DNA of 64,000 nucleotides. Source: Actinoplanes sp. M2I2 (lineage in GTDB: Bacteria; Actinomycetota; Actinomycetes; Mycobacteriales; Micromonosporaceae). The stretch is taken from the NCBI RefSeq assembly GCF_023544445.1, contig NZ_JALPVJ010000009.1, positions 248,001-312,000 of the forward strand. The letters are read 5' to 3'. The notes under the pieces were generated by a model. The model saw nothing but the letters and a program-made list of their open reading frames with translations, had not been told where the DNA came from and did not search any database. Below, in pieces: positions 33,926 to 42,933 of the stretch (the first letter of the stretch is position 1; each line of letters opens with the position of its first letter). A program made the translations under genes and the position numbers.

Positions 33926-34906
33926 CCGCTCCTCGTTGTCGGAGTAGTGGACCCAGAAGCGGCCCGTGTTGAACAGCAGCACCGTGATCGCGCCGATCAC
34001 CAGGAGGAAGACCCACGCCATCGCGGACGCGTAGCCCATGTCCAGGTCGACGAAGCCGGCGATGTAGAGGTTGAGCGTGTACATGAGCGTGGAGTCGACC
34101 GGTCCGCCGGTGCCGTTGGAGAGCACGAACGCCGACGTGAAGCCCTGGAAGCCGTTGATCGTCTCGAGCACCAGGTTGAAGAAGATGACCGGCGACAGCA
34201 TCGGCAGGGTGATGTGCACGAACTTGCGCCACCCGCTCGCGCCGTCGACCGAGGCTGCCTCGTACAGCTCGACCGGCACCTGTTTGAGCCCGGCCAGGAA
34301 GATCACCATCGGCGCGCCGAACTGCCAGACGGCCAGCAGGATCAGGGTGGACAGCGCCCAGTCGGGGTCGTTGACCCAGGGCAGGCCTTCGATGCCGAAC
34401 AGCGCCAGGAACGAGTTGAAGGCGCCGTCGCGGTTGAACATGCTGACCCACACGATCGCCAGCGCGACGCTGCCGCCGAGCAGGGACGGCAGGTAGAACA
34501 GACCCCGGAACACCGAGATGCCGCGCATGGTGCGGTTGAGCAGCATCGCGACGGCGAGCGCGGCGGCCAGCTTGAGCGGCACGGCCACCAGGGCGAAGGT
34601 CACCGTCACCTGTACGGCGTGCCAGTACGACTGGTCGGCGGTGAACATGCGGCGGTAGTTGTCGAGGCCGATCCAGTTCGCCTCGGTCAGCGGGATCAGC
34701 GGGCTGTAGTCCGTGAAGCTCAGGTACAGCGAGATCAGCATCGGGATCGCCGTGATCCCGATCAGGCCCAGCAGCCACGGGGAGAGGAAGACGTACCCGG
34801 CCAGGTTCTCGCGACGCCGGCGGACCCGCCGCCCCGGCCCCCGGTCGTCGGGGGCGGCGGGGGCGGCGGAGGCCGGGTCGGTCGGACGGACCGGCATCTG
34901 TGCCAT
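33923..34906 (-). CDS. Sugar ABC transporter permease, MalF/CUT1 type
   Basis: A 327-residue permease of the binding-protein-dependent carbohydrate importer family. A basic, proline/alanine-rich N terminus leads into helix 1 (YVFLSPWLLGLIGITAIPML). The EAA motif is ELYEAASVDGASGWRKFVHI, followed by TLPMLSPVI. It pairs with the following MalG-type permease and the preceding lipoprotein receptor. ATG 34906 lies 14 bases after the binding-protein stop. The substrate is inferred from context to be an oligosaccharide related to uronate metabolism. Confidence 0.92.
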   Translation of the reverse strand: MAQMPVRPTDPASAAPAAPDDRGPGRRVRRRRENLAGYVFLSPWLLGLIGITAIPMLISLYLSFTDYSPLIPLTEANWIGLDNYRRMFTADQSYWHAVQVTVTFALVAVPLKLAAALAVAMLLNRTMRGISVFRGLFYLPSLLGGSVALAIVWVSMFNRDGAFNSFLALFGIEGLPWVNDPDWALSTLILLAVWQFGAPMVIFLAGLKQVPVELYEAASVDGASGWRKFVHITLPMLSPVIFFNLVLETINGFQGFTSAFVLSNGTGGPVDSTLMYTLNLYIAGFVDLDMGYASAMAWVFLLVIGAITVLLFNTGRFWVHYSDNEER

Positions 34907-34920
34907 GGTCACTTCGGTGC

Positions 34921-36252
34921 TCAGCTCTGCCCGATGGCTGCCTTGGCGGCGGTGACGAAGGAGGCCGCGCCCTGTTCCGGCGTCTGACGGCCGTAGACGA
35001 CCTCTTCGGCCACCCGGACCAGCTCGGAGCGGACCTTGCTGTGACCCTGCGGCGGCACGGTCGGCGGGTTGGGGCCGAACTTCTTCCCCAGCTCGTCCTG
35101 CACCGCGATGGTCTGCTTCATGTTGGGGTCGGACACCGTGTCGGCGACCTGCTTGCGGACGTCGAGGTTGGGCGGCAGGCCGCGGTCGGTGCCCAGGATC
35201 TTGCCGGCCTCGGGGTCGTTGGCCAGGAAGTTGATGACGTCGACGGCCACGTCCTTGTGCTTGCTGCCGCGGAACGCCGAGAAGTACATCGAGGCCCGGG
35301 CCCACTGCGCGCTCGGGTCACCCGGGTACGCGATGACGCCCAGCTCGCTGTCGGTGCTCTTCTTGAGCTCGGGCATCTGGTTGGCCCACACCCACGACGT
35401 GCCGGCCTTGCCCGTGGCGACCAGCTGCTTGCTGACGTCGCTGGCGTTGCCCTCGTGGATGACATCCGGCGTCGGGGTGGCGCCCTTGTCCCGTGCGCCC
35501 TTCCAGAGCGCGAACCACTTGGTGATGTCGGCCTCGTCGAAGCCCAGCTGCTTGCCGGCGTACAGGTCCTTGCCGCCCTGCCGCAGGTAGACCCAGAGCG
35601 CCTGGTAGACCGCGCTGGCGTCCTGGGTGCCGGGCAGATTGGCGGTCTTGGAGACGTTCGCCGCCCAGTCGATGAACTCCTCCCAGCTCATGCCGGTCTT
35701 GGGCTCGGGCAGCTTGTTCTTGCTGAGCAGGGTCTTGTCGTAGACCAGGCCCTGCGTGTTCTCGCCCATGGCGATGCCGGCCAGCTTGCCGTCGACCTCG
35801 CCGTACTTGAGCAGGCTCTCGGGGAACTTGCTGACGTCGAGCTTGCCGTTGCCGGTGTACTCGGTCAGGTCGAGGGTGACGCCGCGGCCGGCGTACTCGG
35901 AGATGTAGTTGTCGTCGATCTGGAAGATGTCGGGCGCGTTGCCGCCGGCGGTGAGCGTGGCCAGCTTGTCGAAGTAGCCCTGGTTTCCCTGCCAGGTCTT
36001 CTTGAACGTGACGTCCGGGTTTTTCTGGGTGTAGAGGGCGAGTGCCTGGTCGGTCAGTTCGGCGCGCTTCTCGGCGCCCCACCAGTAGATCGACAGCTCG
36101 GTCTTGCCGCCGCTGCCGCCCTCGTCGTCCCCGCCGCAGGCCGCGGCGCCGAGGAGCAGCGGCACGGTCAGGGCGGCGGCCAGCAGCCGTCGCCGGCTGA
36201 GAGGTGGCACGGTACGTTGAGCGGGCGTGATGCCCCGCGTGATGGGCTCCAT
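34921..36252 (-). CDS. Sugar ABC transporter substrate-binding lipoprotein
   Basis: A 443-residue extracytoplasmic solute receptor. A lipoprotein signal with a twin arginine (SRRRLLAAALTVPLLL) ends in the lipobox LGAAAC, followed by a Gly/Asp-rich tether. The mature part has the CUT1 family-1 pattern ELSIYWWGAEKRAELTDQAL, VTFKKTWQGNQGYFDKLATL and GNAPDIFQIDDNY. The ATG at 36252 follows AAGGAG. It is the second gene of the LacI-receptor-permease-permease-YesL operon. Aromatic residues in WW and Y positions suit sugar binding; the ligand is not proven. Confidence 0.92.
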   Translation of the reverse strand: MEPITRGITPAQRTVPPLSRRRLLAAALTVPLLLGAAACGGDDEGGSGGKTELSIYWWGAEKRAELTDQALALYTQKNPDVTFKKTWQGNQGYFDKLATLTAGGNAPDIFQIDDNYISEYAGRGVTLDLTEYTGNGKLDVSKFPESLLKYGEVDGKLAGIAMGENTQGLVYDKTLLSKNKLPEPKTGMSWEEFIDWAANVSKTANLPGTQDASAVYQALWVYLRQGGKDLYAGKQLGFDEADITKWFALWKGARDKGATPTPDVIHEGNASDVSKQLVATGKAGTSWVWANQMPELKKSTDSELGVIAYPGDPSAQWARASMYFSAFRGSKHKDVAVDVINFLANDPEAGKILGTDRGLPPNLDVRKQVADTVSDPNMKQTIAVQDELGKKFGPNPPTVPPQGHSKVRSELVRVAEEVVYGRQTPEQGAASFVTAAKAAIGQS

Positions 36253-36264
36253 GACGCTTCTCCT

Positions 36265-37299
36265 TCAGGAAGCGACACCTCCGTGGGCGATCACGTCGCC
36301 CGGGTCCGCAGGGCTGTGCGGACCCGGGCCCCGCCCCGTCGAGTCGCGGATGACCAGTTCGGTCTGCAGATGGATATGTGCGTTGGTGCGGCGGTCGTCG
36401 CCATGCGCGAGCAGCATGTCGACGGCCGCCCGACCAGCGGCGGCGGTGGGAGTCGCCACCGTGGTCAGCTTCGGGCGGGTGAGCCGGCTGAGCATGATGT
36501 CGTCGACCCCGACGACGCTGACGTCCTGGGGCACGCGGGCCCCGGCGGCCAGCAGACCCTCGATGAGACCGATCGCCATGAGGTCGTTGTAGGCGAGCAC
36601 GGCGGTGGAGCCGGATCGCAGCACGTCCTCGGCGACCGTGAGGCCGCCGACCTCGGTCGGCGGGTTGGGGCCGATGACGACGAGCTCGGCCCCGGCGCTG
36701 CGGGCCGTCGCGCCGGCCGAGCGCCGGATCTCCCGGCTGGTCCAGGAGCCGCGCGGACCGCCGAGCAGCGCGACCCGGCGGTGCCCGAGCGCGGTCAGGT
36801 GCTCGATCGCGATGCGGGCGCCGCGGGCGACGTCCATCACCACGGCCGGGATGCCGGCGATCTGCCGGTTGACCACGACCAGCGGCACCTCGCGGCTGAG
36901 CTGCTCGATCAGCGTGTTGCTCATGCGCGGGCTGACCAGCAGCACGCCGTCGACCTGCTTGGCCAGGGCGCGCACCACCTCTTCCTCGAGCGCCGCGTCC
37001 TCGTTGGTGTCGGCGACGAAGATGTGGTGGTCGTGCTTGCGCGCCTGGCTCTCGGCCGCCTTGATCAGCGGCGGGAAGAACGGGTTGGCGATGTCGGCCA
37101 CGATCAGGCCGATGTTGTAGGTGCGGCCGGTGATGAGCGCGCGGGCGGCCCGGTTGGGGCGGTAGCCCAGTTGCTCGGCACAGGCCAGCACGCGGCTGCG
37201 GGTGTCGGGGTTGACCAGGTGGGGCGCCGAGAACGTGCGGGACACCGTGGAGATGTGCACGCCGGACGCCCGGGCCACATCGCGGATGGTGACAGCCAT
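36265..37299 (-). CDS. LacI-family regulator of the sugar importer
   Basis: A 344-residue regulator. The LacI HTH is TIRDVARASGVHISTVSRTF, followed by the hinge helix GYRPNRAARALITGRT. The periplasmic-binding-type core follows (NIGLIVADIANPFFPPLIKA, VAVNRQ-like VVVNRQIAGIP, VALLGGP, VVGVDDIMLSRL). It leads the importer operon, 12 bases before the receptor gene. The palindromic TGCAAGCGGTTGCA in its promoter (37345-37358) is a typical LacI-family operator, so autoregulation and control of the divergent uronate operon are likely. Confidence 0.93.
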   Translation of the reverse strand: MAVTIRDVARASGVHISTVSRTFSAPHLVNPDTRSRVLACAEQLGYRPNRAARALITGRTYNIGLIVADIANPFFPPLIKAAESQARKHDHHIFVADTNEDAALEEEVVRALAKQVDGVLLVSPRMSNTLIEQLSREVPLVVVNRQIAGIPAVVMDVARGARIAIEHLTALGHRRVALLGGPRGSWTSREIRRSAGATARSAGAELVVIGPNPPTEVGGLTVAEDVLRSGSTAVLAYNDLMAIGLIEGLLAAGARVPQDVSVVGVDDIMLSRLTRPKLTTVATPTAAAGRAAVDMLLAHGDDRRTNAHIHLQTELVIRDSTGRGPGPHSPADPGDVIAHGGVAS

Positions 37300-37344
37300 G
37301 CCCAGCCTCCTTTGTGGCCCCGGTCACGTGATGACGCCCATTAA

Positions 37345-37358
37345 TGCAAGCGGTTGCA
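37345..37358. promoter_or_regulatory. LacI-type operator TGCAAGCGGTTGCA
   Basis: The arms TGCAA / TTGCA are perfect inverted repeats around a GCGG centre, the classical layout of LacI-family operators. It lies 46 bases upstream of the importer-operon LacI start and about 165 bases upstream of the divergent catabolic operon. Confidence 0.75.
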
Positions 37359-37432
37359 CTGCTGTCAATGCCGTTCTGTTGCGGCGAGGTTGCGAACCGC
37401 ATCTCGATACCCGCTCTTAGCCGGGCAAATAC

Positions 37433-37459
37433 GCGTCAACTGGCTGAGGTTATTGACGC
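37433..37459. promoter_or_regulatory. Inverted repeat GCGTCAA-N13-TTGACGC
   Basis: Perfect 7-bp arms; the right arm includes the -35 hexamer of the predicted rightward promoter. A regulator bound here would compete with RNA polymerase. The cognate factor is unknown. Confidence 0.5.
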
Positions 37460-37482
37460 CGTGGGATCGATCGTCCTAACTT
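37453..37482 (+). promoter_or_regulatory. Sigma-70-like promoter of the uronate operon
   Basis: A -35 TTGACG (37453-37458), an 18-base spacer and a -10 TAACTT (37477-37482) lie about 40 bases in front of the first gene of the rightward operon. Confidence 0.55.
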
Positions 37483-37521
37483 CGCTGCAAACCTTTGCCG
37501 CCCGGCGAACCGGGAGTGATC

Positions 37522-38805
37522 ATGGACAAGCACAGATCTGACGGCCGCACACCTGGCCGACGCCGGTTCGCGGTCGTCGGCACGGGCTCGCGCGCCGAGA
37601 TGTTCATCCGCGCGGTCACCGGCGACCACGCCGGCACGTCGGAGCTGGTCGCGCTGGCCGACGTCAACCAGTCCCGGATGGACGCCCACAACGGCTGGCT
37701 GACCACGCCCGTGCCCACCTACCAGGCGGCCGACCTGGCCGCCATGCTGGCCCGGGAGCGCGTCGACGAGCTGATCGTGACCAGTGTGGACAGCACCCAC
37801 GCCGGGCACATCGTCACCGCCCTCGAGGCCGGGTGCGACGTCATCACCGAGAAGCCGATGACCGTCGACGCGCCGAGCTGCGAGCGCATCCTCGACGCCG
37901 TCGAACGCACCGGTCACCGCGTACGGGTCGCCTTCAACTACCGCTTCAACCCGGTGCACGAGGTGGTGCGCACGCTGCTGGCCGGCGGCGAGATCGGCGA
38001 GATCGGCTCGGTGCACTTCGAGTGGCTGCTCGACGTGCGGCACGGCGCCGACTACTTCCGGCGCTGGCATCGCGACAAGGCGAACTCGGGCGGTCTGCTG
38101 GTGCACAAGTCCGGTCACCACTTCGACCTGGTGAACTGGTGGCTGGGTGCCGCGCCGGCCGAGGTCTACGCGTCGGGGCGGCTGTTCTTCTACGGCGAGC
38201 AGGGCCGGCGGCACGGGCACCCGGACGAGCGGTTCGCCCTCGATCTCGCCGCCGACCCGAAGCTGCGGGCGCTGTATCTCGACGCCGCGGCCGAGGACGG
38301 CTACCGCCGCGACCAGAACGTGTTCGCGCCCGGGATCACCATCGAGGACGACCTGGCCGTGCTGGTCCGCTATGACACCGGGGCCACGATGAGCTACCAC
38401 CTCACCGCGTACGCGCCGTGGGAGGGCTACCGGCTGATGGTCAACGGCAGCCGGGGCCGGCTGGAGCTGGAGGTGATCGAGAGCGACCACGTCAGCCCGG
38501 CGGCGGCCGGCATGGTGAAACAGGGCGCCAGCCCCGAGGCCGGGTCGGTGACGCTGACCGTCCGGCCGTTCTGGTCTTCCCCGTACGCGGTGGAGCTGCC
38601 GCCCGTGGACCGTGCGGGGCACGGTGGGGCCGACAAGCGGATGACCGCCGTGCTGCTCGGCGGCGAGACCGACCCCATGCACCGGTCGGCGACGGCCCGC
38701 GACGGCGCGCTGGCCCTGCTCACCGGCCTGGCCGCCAACGAGAGCCTGCGCACCGGCGGGCCGGTGCGGGTGACCGAACTGCTGACCCGGAAGGTGACCG
38801 ACTAG
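37522..38805 (+). CDS. Gfo/Idh/MocA-family oxidoreductase (first gene of the uronate operon)
   Basis: A 427-residue NAD(P)-dependent dehydrogenase. Nucleotide binding is RRFAVVGTGSRAEMF at the N terminus; the family motif EKPMTV follows near residue 115. The C-terminal sheet domain carries catalytic candidates in LVHKSGHHFDLVNWWLG. It is longer than the usual 330-380 residues, with an insertion around residues 220-270. ATG 37522 has GGGAG in front. The stop overlaps the GTG of uxaC by one base. It probably oxidises a sugar, sugar acid or glycoside hydroxyl. The exact substrate is unknown. Confidence 0.88.
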   Translation: MDKHRSDGRTPGRRRFAVVGTGSRAEMFIRAVTGDHAGTSELVALADVNQSRMDAHNGWLTTPVPTYQAADLAAMLARERVDELIVTSVDSTHAGHIVTALEAGCDVITEKPMTVDAPSCERILDAVERTGHRVRVAFNYRFNPVHEVVRTLLAGGEIGEIGSVHFEWLLDVRHGADYFRRWHRDKANSGGLLVHKSGHHFDLVNWWLGAAPAEVYASGRLFFYGEQGRRHGHPDERFALDLAADPKLRALYLDAAAEDGYRRDQNVFAPGITIEDDLAVLVRYDTGATMSYHLTAYAPWEGYRLMVNGSRGRLELEVIESDHVSPAAAGMVKQGASPEAGSVTLTVRPFWSSPYAVELPPVDRAGHGGADKRMTAVLLGGETDPMHRSATARDGALALLTGLAANESLRTGGPVRVTELLTRKVTD

Positions 38806-40211
38806 TGCCGGATCCCATTCTCACGACGGACCTCGCCCGCGAGCTGTACGCGGTGGCGCGCGACCTGCCGCTGATCAGCCCGCACGGCCACGTCGACCCG
38901 GCGCTGCTGGCCGACGACCAGCCGTTCGGCGACCCGGCCCGGCTGCTCATCGTCCCCGACCACTACGTCACGCGCATGCTGCTCAGCCAGGGCATCCCGC
39001 CGGACCGGCTGGGCGTGCCGCGCCGCGACGGCGGTCCGGTCGAGAGCGACCCGCGGGTGATCTGGCGGCTGCTGGCGGCGAACTGGCACCTGTTCCGGGG
39101 CACGCCCTCGCGGCTGTGGCTGGAGCAGACCTTCCGTACGGTGTTCGAGGTCGAGACCCCGCTGAGCCGGGACACCGCCGACGAGGTGTACGACGCGATC
39201 GCCGCGCGGCTGGCCGAGCCCGGCTTCCGCCCCCGGGCCCTGTTCGAGCGGTTCGGCATCGAGGTGCTCGCGACCACCGAGTCCCCCACCGACGACCTGG
39301 CCCGGCACGCCAAGCTGGCCGCCGACGGGTGGGGCGGCCCGGGCGGCCGGGTGATCACCACGTTCCGCCCGGACGACGTGGTCGACCTGGAGCGCGAGGG
39401 CTGGGCCGGCAACGTGGCCCGGATGGGCGAGCTCGCCGGCGAGGACACGGGCACGTACGACGGCTATCTGGCCGCGCTGCGCAGCCGCCGGCAGGCGTTC
39501 ATCGAGGCCGGCGCCACCTCGTCCGACCACGGCCACCCGACGGCCCGGACGGTCGCCCTGTCCCCGGCCGAGGCGGCCCTGCTGTACGAGCGGGGGCTGC
39601 GCGGGGAAGCGTCGGCGGCCGACGCCGAGACGTTCCGCGGGCACATGATCCTCGAGTTCGCCCGGATGTCGATCGACGACGGTCTCGTCATGCAGCTGCA
39701 TCCCGGGGCGTCGCGCGACTACAACGGGGCGCTCTTCGCGACGCACGGACGGGACGTGGGCGGCGACATCCCCCAGCCGACCAACTATGTGCACGCGCTA
39801 CGGCCGCTCCTGGAGGCGTACGGGATGGACCCCCGCCTGCGGGTGGTGCTCTACACGCTGGACGAGACGGCGTTCAGCCGGGAGCTGGCCCCGCTGGCCG
39901 GCGGCTATCCGGCGCTGTTCCTGGGCGCGCCGTGGTGGTTCCTCGACACCCCGGACGCGATGCGCCGGTTCCGCGAGGCGGTCACCGACTCGGCCGGGTT
40001 CTACAACACCGCCGGCTTCGTCGACGACACCCGGGCGTTCTGCTCCATTCCGGTACGCCACGACGTCGCGCGGCGGGTCGACGCGGCCCACCTCGCCTCG
40101 CTGGTGGCGCAGGACCGCCTGCCGTTCGACGAGGCGGCCGAGACGATGGCCGACCTCGCGTACCACCTGCCCAAGCGGATCTTCAAGCTCGAGAAGGGCG
40201 CCCATTCATGA
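38805..40211 (+). CDS. uxaC: Uronate isomerase UxaC
   Basis: A 468-residue amidohydrolase-superfamily isomerase that converts D-glucuronate to D-fructuronate and D-galacturonate to D-tagaturonate. The metal-binding PHGHVDP is near residue 28. Family segments ATSSDHGHPTARTV, DGLVMQLHPGASRDYN, THGRDVGGDIPQPTNY, and near the C terminus CSIPVRHDVARR with YHLPKRIFKLE, are all present. The GTG at 38805 shares a base with the previous stop (TAGTG), giving tight coupling. Its presence defines the operon as hexuronate catabolism. Confidence 0.95.
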   Translation: MPDPILTTDLARELYAVARDLPLISPHGHVDPALLADDQPFGDPARLLIVPDHYVTRMLLSQGIPPDRLGVPRRDGGPVESDPRVIWRLLAANWHLFRGTPSRLWLEQTFRTVFEVETPLSRDTADEVYDAIAARLAEPGFRPRALFERFGIEVLATTESPTDDLARHAKLAADGWGGPGGRVITTFRPDDVVDLEREGWAGNVARMGELAGEDTGTYDGYLAALRSRRQAFIEAGATSSDHGHPTARTVALSPAEAALLYERGLRGEASAADAETFRGHMILEFARMSIDDGLVMQLHPGASRDYNGALFATHGRDVGGDIPQPTNYVHALRPLLEAYGMDPRLRVVLYTLDETAFSRELAPLAGGYPALFLGAPWWFLDTPDAMRRFREAVTDSAGFYNTAGFVDDTRAFCSIPVRHDVARRVDAAHLASLVAQDRLPFDEAAETMADLAYHLPKRIFKLEKGAHS

Positions 40212-41494
40212 CCACGATCACCGGTGTCGAGGTGCACGACGTCCGGTTCCCCACCGCCGCGGCCGGCGACGGCTCCGACTCGATCAACCGGGGCGACTAC
40301 TCCGCGACCTACGTGGAGCTGAGCACCGACGAGGGCGTGACCGGGACCGGCTTCACGTTCACCAACGGGCAGGGCAACGAGATCACCTGCGCCTGCGTAC
40401 GGGCTCTGGCCCCGCAGGTCGTCGGGTTGTCGATGGACGCCTTCGCCGCCGAGCCGCTCGCGTTCCTGCGCTCGCTCACCGCCCACCCGCAGCTGCGCTG
40501 GCTCGGTCCCGAGAAGGGCGCGCTCCACATGGCGACCGGCGCGCTGGTCAACGCGGTGTGGGACCTGCGGGCCAAACTGGCCGGCCGGCCGATGTGGGAG
40601 CTGCTGGCCCTTCTGCCGACCGACGAGCTGGTGTCCTGTGTCGACTTCCGGCACATCGACGACGCGCTGACGCCGGCCGAGGCGGCCGCGATCCTCGACA
40701 AGGGCCGGGTGGGATTCGAGGACCGGCTCGCCACCCTGCGCAGCGACGGCTTCCCGTCGTACACGACCAGCGTCGGCTGGCTGGGCTACCCGGACGACAA
40801 GGTGCGCGAGCTGACCCGGGCCGCGTACGCCGAGGGCTGGCGGGCGATGAAGATGAAGGTCGGCGGCCCGGTCGAGGACGACGTGCGCCGGGCCCGGATC
40901 ATCCGCTCCGAGATCGGCCCCGACGCGCTGCTCATGATGGACGCCAACCAGATCTGGGGCGTCGACGAGGCGATCGCGACCATGGCCCGGCTGGCCGAGT
41001 TCGACCCGTACTGGATCGAAGAGCCGACCCACCCCGACGACGTGCTCGGCCACGCGCGCGTCCAGCGGGCGGTGGCCCCTGTCCGGGTCGCCACCGGGGA
41101 GGTCGCCGCCAACCGGGTCATCGTCAAGCAACTGCTGCAGGCCGAGGCGATCGGCGTGCTGCAGGTCGACGCCTGCCGGGTCGCGGGCATCCCCGAGGTG
41201 CTGGCCGAACTGCTGCTGGCCGCGAAGTTCGGCGTGCCGGTCTGCCCGCACGCCGGCGGGGTGGGCCTGTGCGAACTGGTGCAGCACCTGGCGATCTTCG
41301 ACTACCTGCGGGTCGGCACGTCGCTCGACGGCCGCATGGTCGAGTACGTCGACCATCTCCATGAGCATTTCGCCGATCCGGTGCGCACCCGCGACGGCCG
41401 CTACCTGGTGCCGGAGCGGCCCGGCTACAGCTCCGACATGCTGCCCGCCTCGATCGCCGAGTTCTCGTTCCCGGACGGTCCGGCATGGAGCTGA
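40208..41494 (+). CDS. Enolase-superfamily sugar-acid dehydratase (L-fuconate dehydratase-like)
   Basis: A 428-residue enzyme of the mandelate-racemase branch of the enolase superfamily, closest in pattern to L-fuconate dehydratase. The general base KxK is in WRAMKMKVGGP. The metal ligands are Asp in MMDANQIWG, Glu in WIEEPTHPDD and Glu in VATGEVAANR. The Asp/His dyad is in LQVDACRVAG and CPHAGGVGLCELVQH. All active-site residues are intact. It overlaps uxaC by four bases (ATGA). Between an isomerase and a fructuronate reductase, the expected job is dehydration of an aldonate to a 2-keto-3-deoxy acid, so it may act on mannonate or a related acid rather than fuconate. Confidence 0.85.
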   Translation: MTTITGVEVHDVRFPTAAAGDGSDSINRGDYSATYVELSTDEGVTGTGFTFTNGQGNEITCACVRALAPQVVGLSMDAFAAEPLAFLRSLTAHPQLRWLGPEKGALHMATGALVNAVWDLRAKLAGRPMWELLALLPTDELVSCVDFRHIDDALTPAEAAAILDKGRVGFEDRLATLRSDGFPSYTTSVGWLGYPDDKVRELTRAAYAEGWRAMKMKVGGPVEDDVRRARIIRSEIGPDALLMMDANQIWGVDEAIATMARLAEFDPYWIEEPTHPDDVLGHARVQRAVAPVRVATGEVAANRVIVKQLLQAEAIGVLQVDACRVAGIPEVLAELLLAAKFGVPVCPHAGGVGLCELVQHLAIFDYLRVGTSLDGRMVEYVDHLHEHFADPVRTRDGRYLVPERPGYSSDMLPASIAEFSFPDGPAWS

Positions 41495-42933
41495 CCCGCT
41501 CGGCTCTGCCCGGTGTGCCGGCCGGCTGCCGCCCCCGGATCGCGCCGCCCGCCCCGGGGATCGTCCATCTCGGGATGGGCGCCTTCCACCGGGCCCACCA
41601 GGCCGTCTTCACCGAGGACGCGATGGCCGCGGGCGGCGGCGACTGGGGCATCGTCGGCGTCGCGCCACGCTCCCGGGAGGTCGTCGACGCGCTGCGGGCG
41701 CAGGACGGGCTGTTCAGCGTCACCACGCTCGGCCCGGACGGCAGCAGCACCCGGGTCGTCGGGTCGTCGGCCGGGCAGCTGCACGCCGCGGCCGACCCGG
41801 ACGTCGTGGTGGCCCTGCTGGCCGACCCGGCCATCCGGATCGTGACGCTGACCGTGACCGAGAAGGGCTACAAGCTCGACCCGGCCACCGGGCGCCTGCT
41901 GCTCGACGACGAGTTGCGCGCCGACCTCGAGACCGGGCGGTCCCCGCGTACGGTGCCGGGCTTGCTCATCCGCGGGCTGGGTGCCCGCCGGCGGGCCGAC
42001 GCCGGGCCGATCGCATTGATGAGCTGCGACAACCTGCCGGCCAACGGGCACCGGATGCGCGGGCTGATCACCACGCTGGCGGCGGCGACCGCGATCAGCG
42101 ACTGGGTGCGCGAGAACGTCACGTTCCCGGGCACGATGGTCGACCGGATCGTGCCGGCCAGCACGGCCGAGACCCTGGCGGTGGCGGCGCGGGCCCTGGG
42201 CGTACGGGACCGGGCCGCGGTCAGCGCCGAGCCGTACTCGGCCTGGGTGATCGAGGACGACTTCCCCGCCGGGCGGCCCACCTGGGAGCTCGCCGGGGCG
42301 GTGCTGACCGGCGACCCCCGGCCCTGGGAGAGCCTCAAGCTGCGGACGCTCAACGGCGTGCACTCGGCGATCGCCTACCTCGGCGCGGTGGCCGGGCACG
42401 AGACCATCGCCGCCGCCCTGGCGATGCCCGGCCTGGAGGGGGCGATGCGCCGGTTCATCGCCGAGGACATCGCCCCGAGCCTGGTGCCGCCGCCCGGCGT
42501 CGACACCGTCGCGTACGGGGAGGAGGTGCTGGCCCGGTTCGCGAACCCGGCCATGGGGCACCGGACCGTGCAGGTGGCGATGGACGGCACGCAGAAACTG
42601 CCGCAGCGCGTGCTGCACACGATCCAGAACCGGCGGGAGGCCGGTGCGGTGCCCCGGTGGGCCGCGCTGGTGGTGGCCGCGTGGATGCGCTTCGTCCAGG
42701 GCGTCGCCGACGACGGAAGCCCGCTGCCGCTGGACGACCCGCTGGCTGACCGGATCCGGGCACGGCTCGCCGCGTCGCCGGCCACCCCGGACGGGGTGGT
42801 CGAGGCGCTGCTCGGCCTGGACACGGTCTTCCACCCGGCGCTGGCCGAGGACGCGGAGCTGCGGGCCGCCCTGGTGGAGTGGCTGACCGCCCTGGAGAAG
42901 CACGGCGCGGCCGCGACGCTGGCCGGTGTGTGA
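41485..42933 (+). CDS. uxuB: Mannitol dehydrogenase-family oxidoreductase, UxuB-like fructuronate reductase
   Basis: A 482-residue NAD-dependent polyol/uronate dehydrogenase. The N-terminal nucleotide fold is IVHLGMGAFHRAHQAV. The long-chain mannitol-dehydrogenase signatures are TLTVTEKGYKLD, MSCDNLPANGHRM, KLRTLNGVHSAIAYLG and DGTQKLPQRVL; the lysines and histidines of the last two form the active site. Following UxaC, reduction of D-fructuronate to D-mannonate (or tagaturonate to altronate) is the likely step. The start overlaps the dehydratase gene by ten bases. Confidence 0.88.
   Translation: MELTRSALPGVPAGCRPRIAPPAPGIVHLGMGAFHRAHQAVFTEDAMAAGGGDWGIVGVAPRSREVVDALRAQDGLFSVTTLGPDGSSTRVVGSSAGQLHAAADPDVVVALLADPAIRIVTLTVTEKGYKLDPATGRLLLDDELRADLETGRSPRTVPGLLIRGLGARRRADAGPIALMSCDNLPANGHRMRGLITTLAAATAISDWVRENVTFPGTMVDRIVPASTAETLAVAARALGVRDRAAVSAEPYSAWVIEDDFPAGRPTWELAGAVLTGDPRPWESLKLRTLNGVHSAIAYLGAVAGHETIAAALAMPGLEGAMRRFIAEDIAPSLVPPPGVDTVAYGEEVLARFANPAMGHRTVQVAMDGTQKLPQRVLHTIQNRREAGAVPRWAALVVAAWMRFVQGVADDGSPLPLDDPLADRIRARLAASPATPDGVVEALLGLDTVFHPALAEDAELRAALVEWLTALEKHGAAATLAGV

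Noticed and set aside
39116-41494. A 792-residue frame starting inside uxaC and ending with the dehydratase
   Set aside because: The N-terminal part is a shadow of uxaC; the real dehydratase begins at ATG 40208, which overlaps the uxaC stop.
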